64,000 bases of DNA from Cytophagales bacterium (GTDB lineage: Bacteria; Bacteroidota; Bacteroidia; Cytophagales; Cytophagaceae). The DNA is taken from the NCBI GenBank assembly GCA_004294225.1, contig REBA01000018.1, positions 69,014 through 133,013 on the forward strand. The letters are read 5' to 3'. A program made the translations under genes and the position numbers. Positions 44,498 to 54,781 of this stretch are shown piece after piece. Below the pieces are notes generated by a model. The model worked only from the letters and a program-made list of their open reading frames with translations. It was not told the DNA's origin and did not search any database. Each line of letters starts with the position of its first letter. The stretch's first letter is position 1.

Positions 44498-46564
44498 CTA
44501 TTTGTATAGTACACCTTCTGGAGAATCTAATTCTAAAAAAGAAATTTTATCCAATTCTATTTTGGCATTTTTCTCTACAATGATTTTGGCACCTTTTTTT
44601 ACGATTAATTTCGAGCCATTAATAATCTTCAAATTGGCATTCCTTGAAATGTGCATCACTGTTCCGCTATCCAAAACCATATGGGTAGATGAAATAAAGT
44701 TGATGTGACTTTGTTTTGCATTGTTTATAGTGCCACTCTTATCAATTGTCAGAGTTACCCTTGGCATAATATTTATATCATAACCTTTCTTTGCTTTCTC
44801 TATTTTTTTGCAAATAATATTACCGCACCAACGGGTATCGTTTACGATATTATTTTCATTAAATTTTATTTTCAACTTTACTACACCTTTCTTGTCTGAT
44901 AATACTTTTATATATATGCCGTTAATATAATATGGTGCAATAGAATCATGCTCTCTATGATATCTTGGTCTATTGATAAGCACAGGATTAAAAGACATTC
45001 CTGCTTCGTCACCTTTAATAAAGGTATCAGGGTGCCTATGCTTCACATCTTGATTTTGCCCACCAATAAACCCGTAAGTGAGCAAAAATGTGTCTTTAAC
45101 TTTTTCCATAGCTATCTGAAAGCTTTCTGTATCTTTCATTCCATTAAATTCTCCAAAAGGACCAATATCAGCATTAATCCTACCATTGCTATCCATGTCG
45201 TTTCTATAAAGCATAAATGGATTAATGCCCGAAATAGGATTGGGTAATCCCTGTTCAAACCAATAGGTAGGATTGTTCCAATTAATTTGTTGCTCGTAAG
45301 GATAGGAATGATTGGTATGTGTAAGTTTCTTGGGCTTGGGGAAATCATAATTGCCTCTTGCATTTATTGGCAATAACCCATTCACTTTATCGAGGTCATA
45401 TACTAAGCCTGAGGATATCTTATCCCTCTGACTCACGACCTCTTCGATATACAAATTAAGTCCTTTGTCTCTGTCTGCAATTCCCTTACTACCTATTGGA
45501 TGATTATAAAGCTGCCCTCGCCAAATGTTTCTATCAAAAATAGACTTCCCTTGTCGGTTCTCTATCCAAATATATTGATTTTCAGTATTAGGTATTTTTA
45601 ATCTTATTGCATCTCCTGTGCTCACAAAATCTCTAAGGCGATATCTGCCATTATGCTTGTAGGAATTCAAATCATGTTTAATTTCTATCCAACCCAATAG
45701 CCATCTTTCAAAAGCATTGGCTATCTGCCCACGCCAAGGACACATCATATCAGAACCGCCCGAAGCTAGATAGAAATAATTCCCCAAAGCCCCACCAGAA
45801 TAATGTGGGCAAGAATATAGCTCATGTGCTAATTCATGTAGAAATAAGGTTTTGAAATCTCCTTTTCTGCAATCAAAATCTCCCATGGTGAATCCGCTTC
45901 CATCAAATGTATAGCCATTAAATTCCAATCCATACAATCCATCTAAAACTGAATAGTTGCCCGCCCAATTAAGCATCGAAAGATTGGGAAGCTTCGACCA
46001 ACTTTTTCTTAATCTGTAAGCAATGATAATATAATCTGGTTTTTTATCTGGCAGGGAATTGCTGTTGTCAAATACATAATTAGGGCTGTTAGTTCTGCTA
46101 TCGTATCTCGACCAATCAAAATCTGGAAATTCTGTTTTTATTTTTTCTATAACTCTTCTATTTAAATTTCCAAAATTATATGCACCAGAAGGATCAATAT
46201 TTATCCGCTTAGGAAACACATCCATCATCAACTTTAAGGGATGATTCGGATTTGACATTTCGTAATAAAACTTTGAAATATTATCGATATTCGTGTCTAG
46301 ATAAGACCTACTGAATTGCTCTTCTTTATCATAAAACAATTCTTCATGCCTCCAATTAGGCGTATTTGCTTCGCCTTTCCAATCTGCTCCTTCTTCTCGC
46401 TCTTCAAAACCCTCAAAACCTGCATAAATAATCAAAGCCCTTAAGCTCCCTTTTGGCGTAAATACTTTACCAAAACTTGAATTTACCGATTGACTATGTA
46501 AAAAATGTGCATTGATAACAAAGCAGAACAAGTACACAAGATTACTCTTAGCACTAAGTTTCAT
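44498..46564 (-). CDS. Secreted M6-like metalloprotease
   Basis: The 688-residue protein starts with a signal peptide (about residues 1-24). Near residue 245 it has LFLHELAHELYSCPHYSGG, an HExxH zinc motif, and 25 residues later GGSDMMCPWRGQIANAFERW followed by LLGWIE. This order resembles immune inhibitor A-type (M6) proteases, although the third ligand spacing is unusual. The last 90 residues form short valine/isoleucine-rich repeats (MHISRNANLKI, KLIVKKGAKIIVEKNAKI) like a beta-solenoid. No type IX secretion sorting domain is obvious. It follows the DUF502 gene by 3 nt. Confidence 0.7.
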   Translation of the reverse strand: MKLSAKSNLVYLFCFVINAHFLHSQSVNSSFGKVFTPKGSLRALIIYAGFEGFEEREEGADWKGEANTPNWRHEELFYDKEEQFSRSYLDTNIDNISKFYYEMSNPNHPLKLMMDVFPKRINIDPSGAYNFGNLNRRVIEKIKTEFPDFDWSRYDSRTNSPNYVFDNSNSLPDKKPDYIIIAYRLRKSWSKLPNLSMLNWAGNYSVLDGLYGLEFNGYTFDGSGFTMGDFDCRKGDFKTLFLHELAHELYSCPHYSGGALGNYFYLASGGSDMMCPWRGQIANAFERWLLGWIEIKHDLNSYKHNGRYRLRDFVSTGDAIRLKIPNTENQYIWIENRQGKSIFDRNIWRGQLYNHPIGSKGIADRDKGLNLYIEEVVSQRDKISSGLVYDLDKVNGLLPINARGNYDFPKPKKLTHTNHSYPYEQQINWNNPTYWFEQGLPNPISGINPFMLYRNDMDSNGRINADIGPFGEFNGMKDTESFQIAMEKVKDTFLLTYGFIGGQNQDVKHRHPDTFIKGDEAGMSFNPVLINRPRYHREHDSIAPYYINGIYIKVLSDKKGVVKLKIKFNENNIVNDTRWCGNIICKKIEKAKKGYDINIMPRVTLTIDKSGTINNAKQSHINFISSTHMVLDSGTVMHISRNANLKIINGSKLIVKKGAKIIVEKNAKIELDKISFLELDSPEGVLYK

Positions 46565-46567
46565 AAC

Positions 46568-47131
46568 TTATCTAGAAAGCCCAGAAACACCGCCCGAAAC
46601 AACAAATTTCATGATTTCAGAACTACTTATATCTATGAAAGTAACATGTTCTTTCGGTACTAAAAAAAGATTCCCTGATATATTATAAGAGTCTGGAAAA
46701 TAAACTGCTACCATTTGATGCAGATGAATACTACTCAAATCTTCTTGAGTAATAAACCCAATTCTATGTGCATTAGTTTCACTACTCCATTTCACAATCA
46801 CAGGCTGATTAAATTTCTTTGAATCTCCCACAATAGCACCCACTATATCTTTAGTAGAAGAATAAACTAAATTAATAAATGGTATTTTATATAAATAATA
46901 TTCTAAAGATTGGAATAAAGACTTTGCAATAATGGTTGAGGCAATATAACCAACCAATGTGATAAGCAGAACAACAGCTATTAACCCTTCACCAAAATAC
47001 CAATCTAAATTAAAAAGAGAAGGTAATAAACTATCTGTCCAACGAATAGCGGTGTAGATGATATAAATAGTAATCAAAATCGGAATCACAAAAACCACCC
47101 CTCTAATAAAAAATCTAAGAAATATTTTCAT
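46568..47131 (-). CDS. DUF502 membrane protein
   Basis: The 187-residue protein has two transmembrane helices (about residues 8-30 and 48-70) and a soluble C-terminal part with HRIGFITQEDL, GNLFLVPKEHV and the family end KFVVSGGVSG. DUF502 proteins are conserved in bacteria and plants (LIKE COV); their function in bacteria is unknown. It lies between ispH and the metalloprotease with very short gaps, in the cmk-ispH run. Confidence 0.88.
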   Translation of the reverse strand: MKIFLRFFIRGVVFVIPILITIYIIYTAIRWTDSLLPSLFNLDWYFGEGLIAVVLLITLVGYIASTIIAKSLFQSLEYYLYKIPFINLVYSSTKDIVGAIVGDSKKFNQPVIVKWSSETNAHRIGFITQEDLSSIHLHQMVAVYFPDSYNISGNLFLVPKEHVTFIDISSSEIMKFVVSGGVSGLSR

Positions 47132-47143
47132 TGGGTATCTAAT

Positions 47144-48025
47144 TTAGTTATTGTAAATATCATTTAATTTGGCTGCTACTTTATTCATCAACCACATAGG
47201 GGTAGAAGTTGCACCACATATTCCTACAGAATCTACATTTTCAAACCATGGCAATTCAATCTCTTCTTCGCTTTCTATAAAATAAGAACGAATATTCTCT
47301 AGCTTACAAACTTGATATAAGGCCTTGCCATTCGAACTCTTCTTGCCACTAACAAAAAGAATCACATCATGTGAGCTAGAAAATACTTTTAACTGTGGTT
47401 CTCTATTTGAAACTTGCCTACAAATACTATCATTAAAATCTAACTCAACTTCATTGCCTAAAGAAGTATTTCTCATTCTATCTTCAATTTGTTTTTTCAG
47501 CTGATAGTAACCATTAGTACTTTTTGTAGTCTGACTAAACAACGAAATTGGTTTGTTGCAATCTATCTGCTCTAAATCAGACTCGTTGGTCACTACAATT
47601 GCATTTTTATTGGTCTGTCCAACCAAACCCTCTACTTCAGCATGCCCCTTCTGACCATAAATAACAATCTGACCTTCTTTCTTACTTATAGAATCAAACT
47701 CAGATTTTACTCTATTTTGAAGTTTCAAGACTACCGGACAAGATGCGTCAATTAATTCTAAATTATTTTTAAGAGCCAATTGATATGTTTCGGGAGGTTC
47801 ACCGTGGGCTCTAATCAACACCTTGCAGTCCTTCAAGTCTTTCAATTGTTCCTTATCAATTACAACTAGCCCAAGATTATTCAGCCGCTCTACCTCCATT
47901 CTATTATGTACAATATCGCCAAGACAGTATAGCTTGTCTGAAAGAGTAAGCTCATCTTCTGCCATCTGAATAGCAAATTCTACACCAAAGCAATATCCTG
48001 AATTTTCATCAATTGTAACTTTCAT
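47144..48025 (-). CDS. ispH: 4-hydroxy-3-methylbut-2-enyl diphosphate reductase
   Basis: IspH is the last enzyme of the MEP pathway, an iron-sulfur protein that yields isopentenyl and dimethylallyl diphosphate. The 293-residue protein has the three cluster Cys positions in SGYCFGVEFAI (residue about 12), DASCPVVLKLQ (near 95) and SVGICGATSTP (near 270). HAEVEGLVGQ and SLFSQTTKST are also as expected. A SNREPQL segment near the C-terminal cluster site replaces the more usual TQxRQ; this fits the diverged Bacteroidota form. It follows cmk by 9 nt. Confidence 0.94.
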   Translation of the reverse strand: MKVTIDENSGYCFGVEFAIQMAEDELTLSDKLYCLGDIVHNRMEVERLNNLGLVVIDKEQLKDLKDCKVLIRAHGEPPETYQLALKNNLELIDASCPVVLKLQNRVKSEFDSISKKEGQIVIYGQKGHAEVEGLVGQTNKNAIVVTNESDLEQIDCNKPISLFSQTTKSTNGYYQLKKQIEDRMRNTSLGNEVELDFNDSICRQVSNREPQLKVFSSSHDVILFVSGKKSSNGKALYQVCKLENIRSYFIESEEEIELPWFENVDSVGICGATSTPMWLMNKVAAKLNDIYNN

Positions 48026-48034
48026 CGGCTTTTA

Positions 48035-48760
48035 TTATACATCCAAGAAACTGATTCGTTTTTGTTCATCTAACTTAATAGAATTAATAATCTTCGAATT
48101 TACAAGGTTTATCACATAATCTACTTGTTCATCAAGAGTCATATACGAAGAATCAAGCACGAAGGCATCTTCTGCTTTTTTTAATGGCCCATCTGAACGT
48201 GTAGAATCAATTAAGTCTCTCTTTTTTAGATTAGCAAGAATTTCATCTAAATCAACAATTTGTTTTTTTTCTATTAATTCTTGCTGTCTTCGAAATGCCC
48301 TGATTTCATCATCTGCCCTCATAAATATTTTTACCTCTGCGTCAGGGAACACTACAGTGCCTATATCTCTACCATCCATTACAACACCTTTCTTTTTCCC
48401 CATTTTCTGTTGTAGTGCTACCATATGTTTTCTAACCTCAGATATTGCACTTACCTCACTTACCATCTCAGAAATGTACATCTTTCTAATTTCATCTTCT
48501 ACATTCAGACCATTAAGAAACGTCTGTGTACAGCCAAGCTTTTGAATAAAATGAAAAGTAATCTGGATATTAGATAAAGCCTGTGTGATTGCTTTAGGGT
48601 TAGTAATATCTATAAAATGCTGTTTGAAATACAAAGTGGTAGCTCTGTACATAGCACCAGTATCTATGTAAATATAACCTAATTTTTCGGCACAAAGCTT
48701 TGCTGTAGTACTCTTACCACATCCTGATAAACCATCTAACGCAACTATAATTTTTCTCAA
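48035..48760 (-). CDS. cmk: Cytidylate kinase
   Basis: Cmk phosphorylates CMP and dCMP to diphosphates for nucleic acid synthesis. The 241-residue protein has the P-loop DGLSGCGKSTTAKLCAEKL at residues about 9-27 and IDTGAMYRATTLYFKQH. It also has the CMP-binding DGRDIGTVVFPDAEVKIFM segment near residue 130. It is the first gene of the cmk-ispH-DUF502-metalloprotease run. The region upstream is separated from rplQ by a terminator. Confidence 0.95.
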   Translation of the reverse strand: MRKIIVALDGLSGCGKSTTAKLCAEKLGYIYIDTGAMYRATTLYFKQHFIDITNPKAITQALSNIQITFHFIQKLGCTQTFLNGLNVEDEIRKMYISEMVSEVSAISEVRKHMVALQQKMGKKKGVVMDGRDIGTVVFPDAEVKIFMRADDEIRAFRRQQELIEKKQIVDLDEILANLKKRDLIDSTRSDGPLKKAEDAFVLDSSYMTLDEQVDYVINLVNSKIINSIKLDEQKRISFLDV

Positions 48761-48839
48761 TCGATATCAATATTTACTCCTAATGAAACATATATCATTT
48801 TATAAAAATAATACTGCTAAAAATATAAAATTATTAAAT

Positions 48840-48883
48840 ACTTTAAAAAAAAAGCATCTCTTATAATTTAAGAGATGCTTTTT
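48840..48883 (-). terminator. Terminator of the ribosomal alpha operon
   Basis: A perfect 15-bp stem (AAAAAGCATCTCTTA at 48849-48863 pairing with 48869-48883) has a 5-nt loop. On the minus strand it starts 18 nt after the rplQ stop and is followed by a run of T. Confidence 0.88.
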
Positions 48884-48901
48884 CTTTTAGTTAAAGAATA
48901 T

Positions 48902-49405
48902 TTATTCTGTTACAGGAGAAGTTTCATCAGCAGCTTCAGAAGCTGATTCAGAACTTGGTGCAGTATTATTAGTTACTGTACCAGTAGATTTTCTCGATCT
49001 TCTAGTTTTTGGTTTAGCAGGTGCAGAAGATTTATTACCATATATAGTATTATAATCTACTAACTCCATAATACACATTTCTGCGTTATCTCCTAATCTA
49101 TTCCCAATTCTAATTATACGTGTATATCCACCAGGTCTACTTGCAATTTTTACAGCAACATCTGAGAACAATTGATCTACAGATTCTTTGTTTTGTAGAT
49201 AAGAAAATACCATCCTTCTAGAATGTGTAGTATCGTCTTTAGATTTTGTTAGAAGAGGTTCTACATACTTTTTTAAAGCCTTTGCTTTTGCTAAAGTAGT
49301 GGTAATTCTTTTGCTAAGAATTAAAGAAGAAGCCATGTTAGAAAGCAATGCTTGTCTATGTTGAGAGGTTCTCCCTAAATGATTTATTTTTTTTCCGTGT
49401 CTCAT
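48902..49405 (-). CDS. rplQ: 50S ribosomal protein bL17
   Basis: bL17 sits at the rim of the 50S exit-tunnel region. Residues 1 to about 120 match the family ([59 protein letters not shown]). The protein runs to 167 residues, with a basic [10 protein letters not shown] linker and a Ser/Ala/Glu-rich acidic tail that E. coli bL17 lacks. It is the last gene of the ribosomal cluster, 4 nt after rpoA, with a strong terminator downstream. Confidence 0.95.
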   Translation of the reverse strand: MRHGKKINHLGRTSQHRQALLSNMASSLILSKRITTTLAKAKALKKYVEPLLTKSKDDTTHSRRMVFSYLQNKESVDQLFSDVAVKIASRPGGYTRIIRIGNRLGDNAEMCIMELVDYNTIYGNKSSAPAKPKTRRSRKSTGTVTNNTAPSSESASEAADETSPVTE

Positions 49406-49409
49406 TGTA

Positions 49410-50399
49410 TTAATCTTCGTCTAATTTATATTTAGATAAATCCATTCCAAAAGAAAGATTTTTATCATTAATTAATTGTTCTAATTCTGATAAAGATTTC
49501 TTTCCAAAATTTCTAAACTTCATCATATCAGAGATATCTAAAGAAGCCAAATCACCTAATGTTTTGATATCAGCTGCTTTTAGACAATTGTATGCTCTAA
49601 CAGATAAATCTAAATCAGCTAATGAAGTTTTTAATAATTTTCTCATATGTAAAAATTCTTCATCTACCGCATCTCCTTCATCAGCTTTTGATGTTTCAAA
49701 AGTCATTGTTTGATCAGAGAATAGCATAAAATGTTTAATCAGAATATTAGCTGCACCTTTCAATGCATCTTCAGGATGAATAGAACCATCTGTAGAAATA
49801 TCCAATATCAACTTCTCGTAATCTGTTTTTTGCTCTACCCTAGTATTTTCTATACTATATTTTACATTCCTGATTGGTGTATATATTGCATCTATAGGAA
49901 TATATCCAAATACTTGTTCTCCAATCTTATTTTCTTCAGCTGGCACATAACCTCTTCCTTTTTCTATTGTAATCTCAATATCAAAATTGATACTTGAGTC
50001 GATATTACAAATAACGAAATCAGGGTTCAAGATTTGAAAAGAAGAAGTAAAATTTGCGATATCACCTGCTTTGAATACATCTTGTTTTTTCAAAGAAATA
50101 ACACATCTTGTGTCTACATTATCTGAAATTTTCTTGAACCTAACTTGTTTTAGATTCAATATAATTTCAGAAACATCTTCTACTACTCCAGGAATGGTAG
50201 AAAATTCATGTAAAACTCCAGGTATTTTGATGCCTGTAATTGCATAGCCTTCTAAAGAAGAAAGCAAAATTCTTCTTAATGCATTACCTACGGTAATAGC
50301 ATAGCCTTTCTCCAAGGGTTTGAATTCGAATAAGCCGTGAAAATCATCGGCTTTTTCCATAACTACCTTATCTGGAATTTGAAACGAAAGTATAGACAT
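49410..50399 (-). CDS. rpoA: DNA-directed RNA polymerase subunit alpha
   Basis: The alpha subunit nucleates RNA polymerase assembly and contacts activators and UP elements. The 329-residue protein has the N-terminal dimerisation domain ([20 protein letters not shown] near residue 33) and GYVPAEENK. The C-terminal helix-hairpin-helix domain reads [20 protein letters not shown] and [13 protein letters not shown]. It lies between rpsD and rplQ as in most bacteria. Confidence 0.97.
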   Translation of the reverse strand: MSILSFQIPDKVVMEKADDFHGLFEFKPLEKGYAITVGNALRRILLSSLEGYAITGIKIPGVLHEFSTIPGVVEDVSEIILNLKQVRFKKISDNVDTRCVISLKKQDVFKAGDIANFTSSFQILNPDFVICNIDSSINFDIEITIEKGRGYVPAEENKIGEQVFGYIPIDAIYTPIRNVKYSIENTRVEQKTDYEKLILDISTDGSIHPEDALKGAANILIKHFMLFSDQTMTFETSKADEGDAVDEEFLHMRKLLKTSLADLDLSVRAYNCLKAADIKTLGDLASLDISDMMKFRNFGKKSLSELEQLINDKNLSFGMDLSKYKLDED

Positions 50400-50451
50400 T
50401 TTTGAGAATAATTAATTAGTGATTTAATGAAATTTTCAATTCTAGCAACTA

Positions 50452-51057
50452 TTACTTGGAGTAAAGCTCTACAATTAATTGTTCATTGATTTTTTCAGGT
50501 ATTTCATCTCTCATTGGATAATTAACAAATTTACCAACCAAAGATTTGCTATCCCACTCTAACCAAGGGAAATTTTTAGATAATGTAGCACCAACACTGT
50601 TAGAAACAACTTCTAAAGATTTTGATTTTTCACGAACAGCTACTACATCACCTGGCTTTAAAGTATAAGATGGAATGTTTACCAACTCACCGTTTACAGT
50701 AATATGTTTATGAAGTACCAATTGTCTAGCAGCTCTTCTTGTAGGTGCAGCACCTAATCTAAATACTGTATTATCTAAACGTGCTTCTAAGAATTTCAAT
50801 AAATTCTCTCCAGTGATGCCTTCTTTTCTTGCAGCTACTTCAAATATCTTCGCAAATTGACGCTCTAAAATACCATAGGTATATTTAGCTTTTTGTTTTT
50901 CTGATAACTGAATAGCATATTCAGACATTTTTCTTTTTTTACCTCTTCCATGCATTCCTGGAGGGTAATTCTTTTTTTGTAAAACCTTGCTAGGACCAAA
51001 AATTGGATCGTTGAATCTTCTAGCAATTTTAGTTTTAGGACCTGTATATCTAGCCAT
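50452..51057 (-). CDS. rpsD: 30S ribosomal protein uS4
   Basis: uS4 is a primary 16S rRNA binder at the 5' domain. The 201-residue protein begins [20 protein letters not shown] and has an S4 RNA-binding domain ([39 protein letters not shown]). The N-terminal zinc cysteines found in some bacteria are absent. It follows rpsK by 27 nt and precedes rpoA by 52 nt. Confidence 0.97.
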   Translation of the reverse strand: MARYTGPKTKIARRFNDPIFGPSKVLQKKNYPPGMHGRGKKRKMSEYAIQLSEKQKAKYTYGILERQFAKIFEVAARKEGITGENLLKFLEARLDNTVFRLGAAPTRRAARQLVLHKHITVNGELVNIPSYTLKPGDVVAVREKSKSLEVVSNSVGATLSKNFPWLEWDSKSLVGKFVNYPMRDEIPEKINEQLIVELYSK

Positions 51058-51084
51058 TATTTTTAAAATTCAAATATTTAATAA

Positions 51085-51492
51085 TTATACTCTTCTCTTC
51101 TTAGGTGGTCTGCAACCATTGTGAGGAAGTGGAGTTACATCTTTGATTAATGTTACCTCTAAGCCAGTATTCTGCAAAGTTCTGATAGCTGATTCTCTAC
51201 CTGCTCCAGGACCTTTAACAAAAACCTCAACTTTTCTCATTCCTAAATCAAATGCAGTTTGAGCACATTGTTGTGCAGCCATCTGAGCAGCATAAGGAGT
51301 ATTTTTCTTTGATCCTTTGAAACCCATCTTACCTGCAGATGCCCAAGAAACCACTTGACCAGATAAATTAGTTACAGATATAATAATATTATTAAAAGAT
51401 GCTCTGATATGTACTTCTCCAGTTGCTTCAACTACAACTACTCTTTTTTTAGCTTTATCTTTTCTTTTTCCAGCGACTTGTTGTTGTGCCAT
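51085..51492 (-). CDS. rpsK: 30S ribosomal protein uS11
   Basis: uS11 lies on the 30S platform and helps shape the E site. The 135-residue protein has the family segments [39 protein letters not shown] and [15 protein letters not shown]. It ends in the conserved [18 protein letters not shown]. It is 12 nt downstream of rpsM. Confidence 0.97.
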   Translation of the reverse strand: MAQQQVAGKRKDKAKKRVVVVEATGEVHIRASFNNIIISVTNLSGQVVSWASAGKMGFKGSKKNTPYAAQMAAQQCAQTAFDLGMRKVEVFVKGPGAGRESAIRTLQNTGLEVTLIKDVTPLPHNGCRPPKKRRV

Positions 51493-51504
51493 AATAAAAG
51501 TTAA

Positions 51505-51882
51505 TTATTTAGTTGCTTTCTTTTTATTTGCTACAGTTTTTCTCTTACCCTTACGAGTTCTAGAGTTATTTTTGGTTCTTTGTCCCCTAACTGGTAGCCC
51601 TTTTCTGTGTCTTAAACCACGATAACATCCTATATCCAAAAGTCTTTTAATACTTAATTGGACTTCTGATTTTAAAACACCTTCTACTTTGAACTCAGCA
51701 GAAATCACATTTCTTATCAAGATAGATTCATCTTCTGTCCATGCATTAGCTTTCTTATCGAAATTAACTCCTGCTTTAGTAAGTATTTTTTGAGCCGAGC
51801 TACGGCCAATACCATAAATGTATGTTAGTGCTATTTCACCTCTTTTGTTATCGGGAATATCTACACCTGCAATTCTAGCCAT
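51505..51882 (-). CDS. rpsM: 30S ribosomal protein uS13
   Basis: uS13 sits in the 30S head and contacts the P-site tRNA and 50S bridges. The 125-residue protein begins [20 protein letters not shown] and has [18 protein letters not shown]. The tail is [20 protein letters not shown] followed by [19 protein letters not shown]. It follows rpmJ by 3 nt. Confidence 0.97.
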   Translation of the reverse strand: MARIAGVDIPDNKRGEIALTYIYGIGRSSAQKILTKAGVNFDKKANAWTEDESILIRNVISAEFKVEGVLKSEVQLSIKRLLDIGCYRGLRHRKGLPVRGQRTKNNSRTRKGKRKTVANKKKATK

Positions 51883-51885
51883 ATA

Positions 51886-52002
51886 TTAACCTTGTCTTTG
51901 TTTGAACCTTGGATTCTTTTTATTTATTACATAAAGCTTACCGTGTCTGCGTATAATTTTGCAGTCAGCGCTTCTTTTCTTAATTGATGTTTTTACTTTC
52001 AT
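51886..52002 (-). CDS. rpmJ: 50S ribosomal protein bL36 (zinc-free form)
   Basis: This 38-residue open frame encodes [20 protein letters not shown] followed by [18 protein letters not shown]. It matches bL36 throughout. Of the classical C-C-C-H zinc ligands only one Cys remains, so this is the C-minus form. Its place between infA (11 nt) and rpsM (3 nt) is canonical. Confidence 0.96.
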   Translation of the reverse strand: MKVKTSIKKRSADCKIIRRHGKLYVINKKNPRFKQRQG

Positions 52003-52013
52003 CTTTCAATTGA

Positions 52014-52232
52014 TTATTTATATCTATACACTATTCTACCTTTTGATAAATCGTAAGGCGACATCTCTAACCTAATTTTATCGCCTGGTAGAATTTTAAT
52101 ATAATTCATCCTCATCTTGCCTGATATGTGAGCAATAACTTGATGACCATTTTCTAATTCTACTCTAAACATAGCATTGGACAAAGCTTCAACAATTATC
52201 CCATCTTGTTCTATTGATGATTGTTTTGACAT
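52014..52232 (-). CDS. infA: Translation initiation factor IF-1
   Basis: IF-1 binds the A site of the 30S subunit during initiation. The 72-residue OB-fold protein has [40 protein letters not shown] and the end [12 protein letters not shown], all as expected. Its start overlaps the map stop by 1 nt. Confidence 0.97.
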   Translation of the reverse strand: MSKQSSIEQDGIIVEALSNAMFRVELENGHQVIAHISGKMRMNYIKILPGDKIRLEMSPYDLSKGRIVYRYK

Positions 52233-53002
52233 TAATTCAAAGCCTCCTCTATAAATTTAAAAGAAGTTAACACTTCTGGATTATTTTTATTTACTAACAC
52301 TGTATGTTCAAAATGTGCTGATGGTTTTTTATCACTTGTTCTTATTGTCCAGCCATCAGAATCTTGATAAATATTCTTCCTTCCCATATTTACCATCGGT
52401 TCTATAGCTATTACCAAATTATCTAATAATTTGAAACCATTGCCTTTTTTACCATAATTAGGAACTTCAGGAGATTCATGTAATGATTTACCAATACCAT
52501 GACCTACTAATTCTCTAACAACTGAAAAACCATTCGTCTCAACATGAACTTGAATAGCATTCCCAACATCTCCTAGCCTATTACCTGCCTTTGCATTTTC
52601 AATTCCAATAAATAATGACTCTTTAGTTGTATCTAACAACTTTTTAACATCATCACTTATTTCCCCTACACCGTATGTGTAAGCTGAATCACTATGAAAT
52701 CCTTTATATAAAACCCCACAATCTATAGAAACGATATCTCCTTGTTTGAGAAGATAATTATCAGGTATTCCATGAACCACTACTTCATTTACAGAAATAC
52801 ACAAAGAATTTGGAAATCCTTGATAATCTTTGAATGAAGGATATGCACCTCTATCAATTATAAACCTATATGCCAACTCATCTAAAAAGGATGTCTTTAC
52901 ACCCTCTTTTATACTACTTGCTATCAATCCATGTACTTCTGCTAAAATTTTTGCAGATTCTTTAATTATAGCTACTTCCTCTTCAGTTTTGTAAAAAACC
53001 AT
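52232..53002 (-). CDS. map: Methionine aminopeptidase, type I
   Basis: Map removes the initiator methionine from nascent proteins. The 256-residue protein has the metal-binding residues of the family, in [20 protein letters not shown] (two Asp), [19 protein letters not shown] (His) and AIEPMVNMG and HFEHTVLV (Glu). The ATG at 53002 follows the secY stop at once. A TTG three codons further upstream would overlap secY and was not chosen. This type I form has no N-terminal zinc finger. Confidence 0.95.
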   Translation of the reverse strand: MVFYKTEEEVAIIKESAKILAEVHGLIASSIKEGVKTSFLDELAYRFIIDRGAYPSFKDYQGFPNSLCISVNEVVVHGIPDNYLLKQGDIVSIDCGVLYKGFHSDSAYTYGVGEISDDVKKLLDTTKESLFIGIENAKAGNRLGDVGNAIQVHVETNGFSVVRELVGHGIGKSLHESPEVPNYGKKGNGFKLLDNLVIAIEPMVNMGRKNIYQDSDGWTIRTSDKKPSAHFEHTVLVNKNNPEVLTSFKFIEEALN

Positions 53003-53003
53003 T

Positions 53004-54332
53004 TTAAGCAACAGATTCAGAAACAGTGGAGCTTAATACTTTTCCTGATTTCATCATTCCATCATATTCTTTCATTAACAAGTAGCTTTCCACTTGCTGA
53101 ATTGTATCTAAAACAACACCCACAATAATTAATAAAGAAGTACCTCCATAGAAATATGCAAATTCTCTTGTTATACCAACCATTGAAGCAATAGATGGTA
53201 AAATAGCTATAGCACATAAGAAGATAGCTCCTGGTAATGTAATTTTAGATAGAATATCATCAATAAAATTAGAAGTTTCATCACCTGGTTTAACACCTGC
53301 TATGAATCCTCCATTACGCTTCATATCATCTGAAATATTCTTAGGATTAACTGATAAAGCTGTGTAAAAGAACGTAAACACTATAATTAAGAAAACTAAC
53401 AATAAATTATATTGCCAAGTTGTAAAATCAGCAAAAGCTGTAGCCATTTGCACTGCAAAGTCACTTTCTTGACCAACAAAACTTGCAATCATTGGAGGAA
53501 GAACCATTACTGATTGTGCAAATATAATCGGCATAACTCCAGCTGCAATTACCTTTAAAGGTAAATACTGTCTTTGACCACCATAAACTTTACCACCAAC
53601 TATTTGCTTTGCATATTGAACTGGAACCTTTCTAACCGCTTGGGTAATCATTACCACGAACATAACAACTACAAATAAAGCAACTAATTCAATTACAAAA
53701 GGAAAAGCTCCTTTAAATCCTTTGGTATAAGCTTCTATAGTAATAGCATGTGGGAATCTAGAAATAATTCCAATCATGATTAACATTGAAGTACCATTAC
53801 CAATACCCTTATCAGTTATTTTCTCTCCTAGCCATAAACAAAACATCGTACCTCCTATAAGAATGATGATTCTACTAAAATAAAAAAACAAAGAATCCAT
53901 TCCTGAAAACAACATTTCAGGTTTAACATAAGCAGCAAGGTAACCTATAGATTGAAAAGTACAAACTATAATAGTTAATAACCTAGTCCAATTGTTTAAT
54001 TTTTTCCTACCTGATTCTCCTTCTTTTTGTAATTTTTGAACTTGAGGTACAGCAAAAGTTAATAATTGTATAACAATTGATGCAGTAATGTAAGGCATAA
54101 TACCTAAGGCAAAAACAGAAACATTACTAAAGGCACCTCCACTAAAAGTATTAACAATACCCAAAAAACCAGATTGAGTGTTGGAACTATCTATCATTCC
54201 TGGATTAACACCAGGTAGAACGACATATGAACCCAATCTAAATACCAATAAAAAAAGTATTGTATTGAAGATTCTAGTTCTTAGATCTGCAATTGCAAAT
54301 ATATCTTTTATTGTTTGAATAATTTTTTTCAT
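53004..54332 (-). CDS. secY: Preprotein translocase subunit SecY
   Basis: SecY is the channel of the Sec translocon. The 442-residue protein has about ten transmembrane helices. The hallmark plug/pore region GGAFSNVSVFALGIMPYITA lies near residue 65, and ASIVIQLL, DKGIGNGTSMLIMIGI and the cytoplasmic loop FIAGVKPGDETSNFIDDILS follow. Its position between rplO and map is conserved. Confidence 0.97.
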   Translation of the reverse strand: MKKIIQTIKDIFAIADLRTRIFNTILFLLVFRLGSYVVLPGVNPGMIDSSNTQSGFLGIVNTFSGGAFSNVSVFALGIMPYITASIVIQLLTFAVPQVQKLQKEGESGRKKLNNWTRLLTIIVCTFQSIGYLAAYVKPEMLFSGMDSLFFYFSRIIILIGGTMFCLWLGEKITDKGIGNGTSMLIMIGIISRFPHAITIEAYTKGFKGAFPFVIELVALFVVVMFVVMITQAVRKVPVQYAKQIVGGKVYGGQRQYLPLKVIAAGVMPIIFAQSVMVLPPMIASFVGQESDFAVQMATAFADFTTWQYNLLLVFLIIVFTFFYTALSVNPKNISDDMKRNGGFIAGVKPGDETSNFIDDILSKITLPGAIFLCAIAILPSIASMVGITREFAYFYGGTSLLIIVGVVLDTIQQVESYLLMKEYDGMMKSGKVLSSTVSESVA

Positions 54333-54778
54333 TATAATATAATAGCTTTACCACCAATAGCTTCTATTGCAGAGATTGCGGTTTGAGAAAAAGCATTAGC
54401 TTGAATTTCAATTTTAGATTTCAACTCACCTCTACCCAAAACTTTGATTTTATCATTTTTTGAAATAAAACCATTTTGAATTAGCAAATCAACATTTATT
54501 ATTTGTACTGATAATCTATCAACTAGAGATTGTAGTGCATCAAGGTTTATTGACTTAAATTCTACTCTGTTAGGATTCTTGAAACCGAATTTAGGTAAAC
54601 GTCTATGTAAAGGCATTTGACCACCTTCAAAACCTGCTTTAGAACTATATCCAGATCTAGATTTTGCTCCTTTATGACCACGTGTAGAAGTTCCACCACG
54701 TCCACTACCAGTTCCACGACCTATCCTTTTACTGTTTTTTACAGAACCATAGGCAGGTTTTAATGTATCTAAATTCAT
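54332..54778 (-). CDS. rplO: 50S ribosomal protein uL15
   Basis: uL15 has a globular domain and a long glycine-rich basic N-terminal extension that enters the 23S rRNA. The 148-residue protein has RIGRGTGSGRGGTSTRGHKG, then FEGGQMPLHRRLPKFGFKN, both diagnostic. The stop overlaps the secY start by 1 nt, and it follows rpmD by 3 nt. Confidence 0.97.
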   Translation of the reverse strand: MNLDTLKPAYGSVKNSKRIGRGTGSGRGGTSTRGHKGAKSRSGYSSKAGFEGGQMPLHRRLPKFGFKNPNRVEFKSINLDALQSLVDRLSVQIINVDLLIQNGFISKNDKIKVLGRGELKSKIEIQANAFSQTAISAIEAIGGKAIIL

Positions 54779-54781
54779 TGA

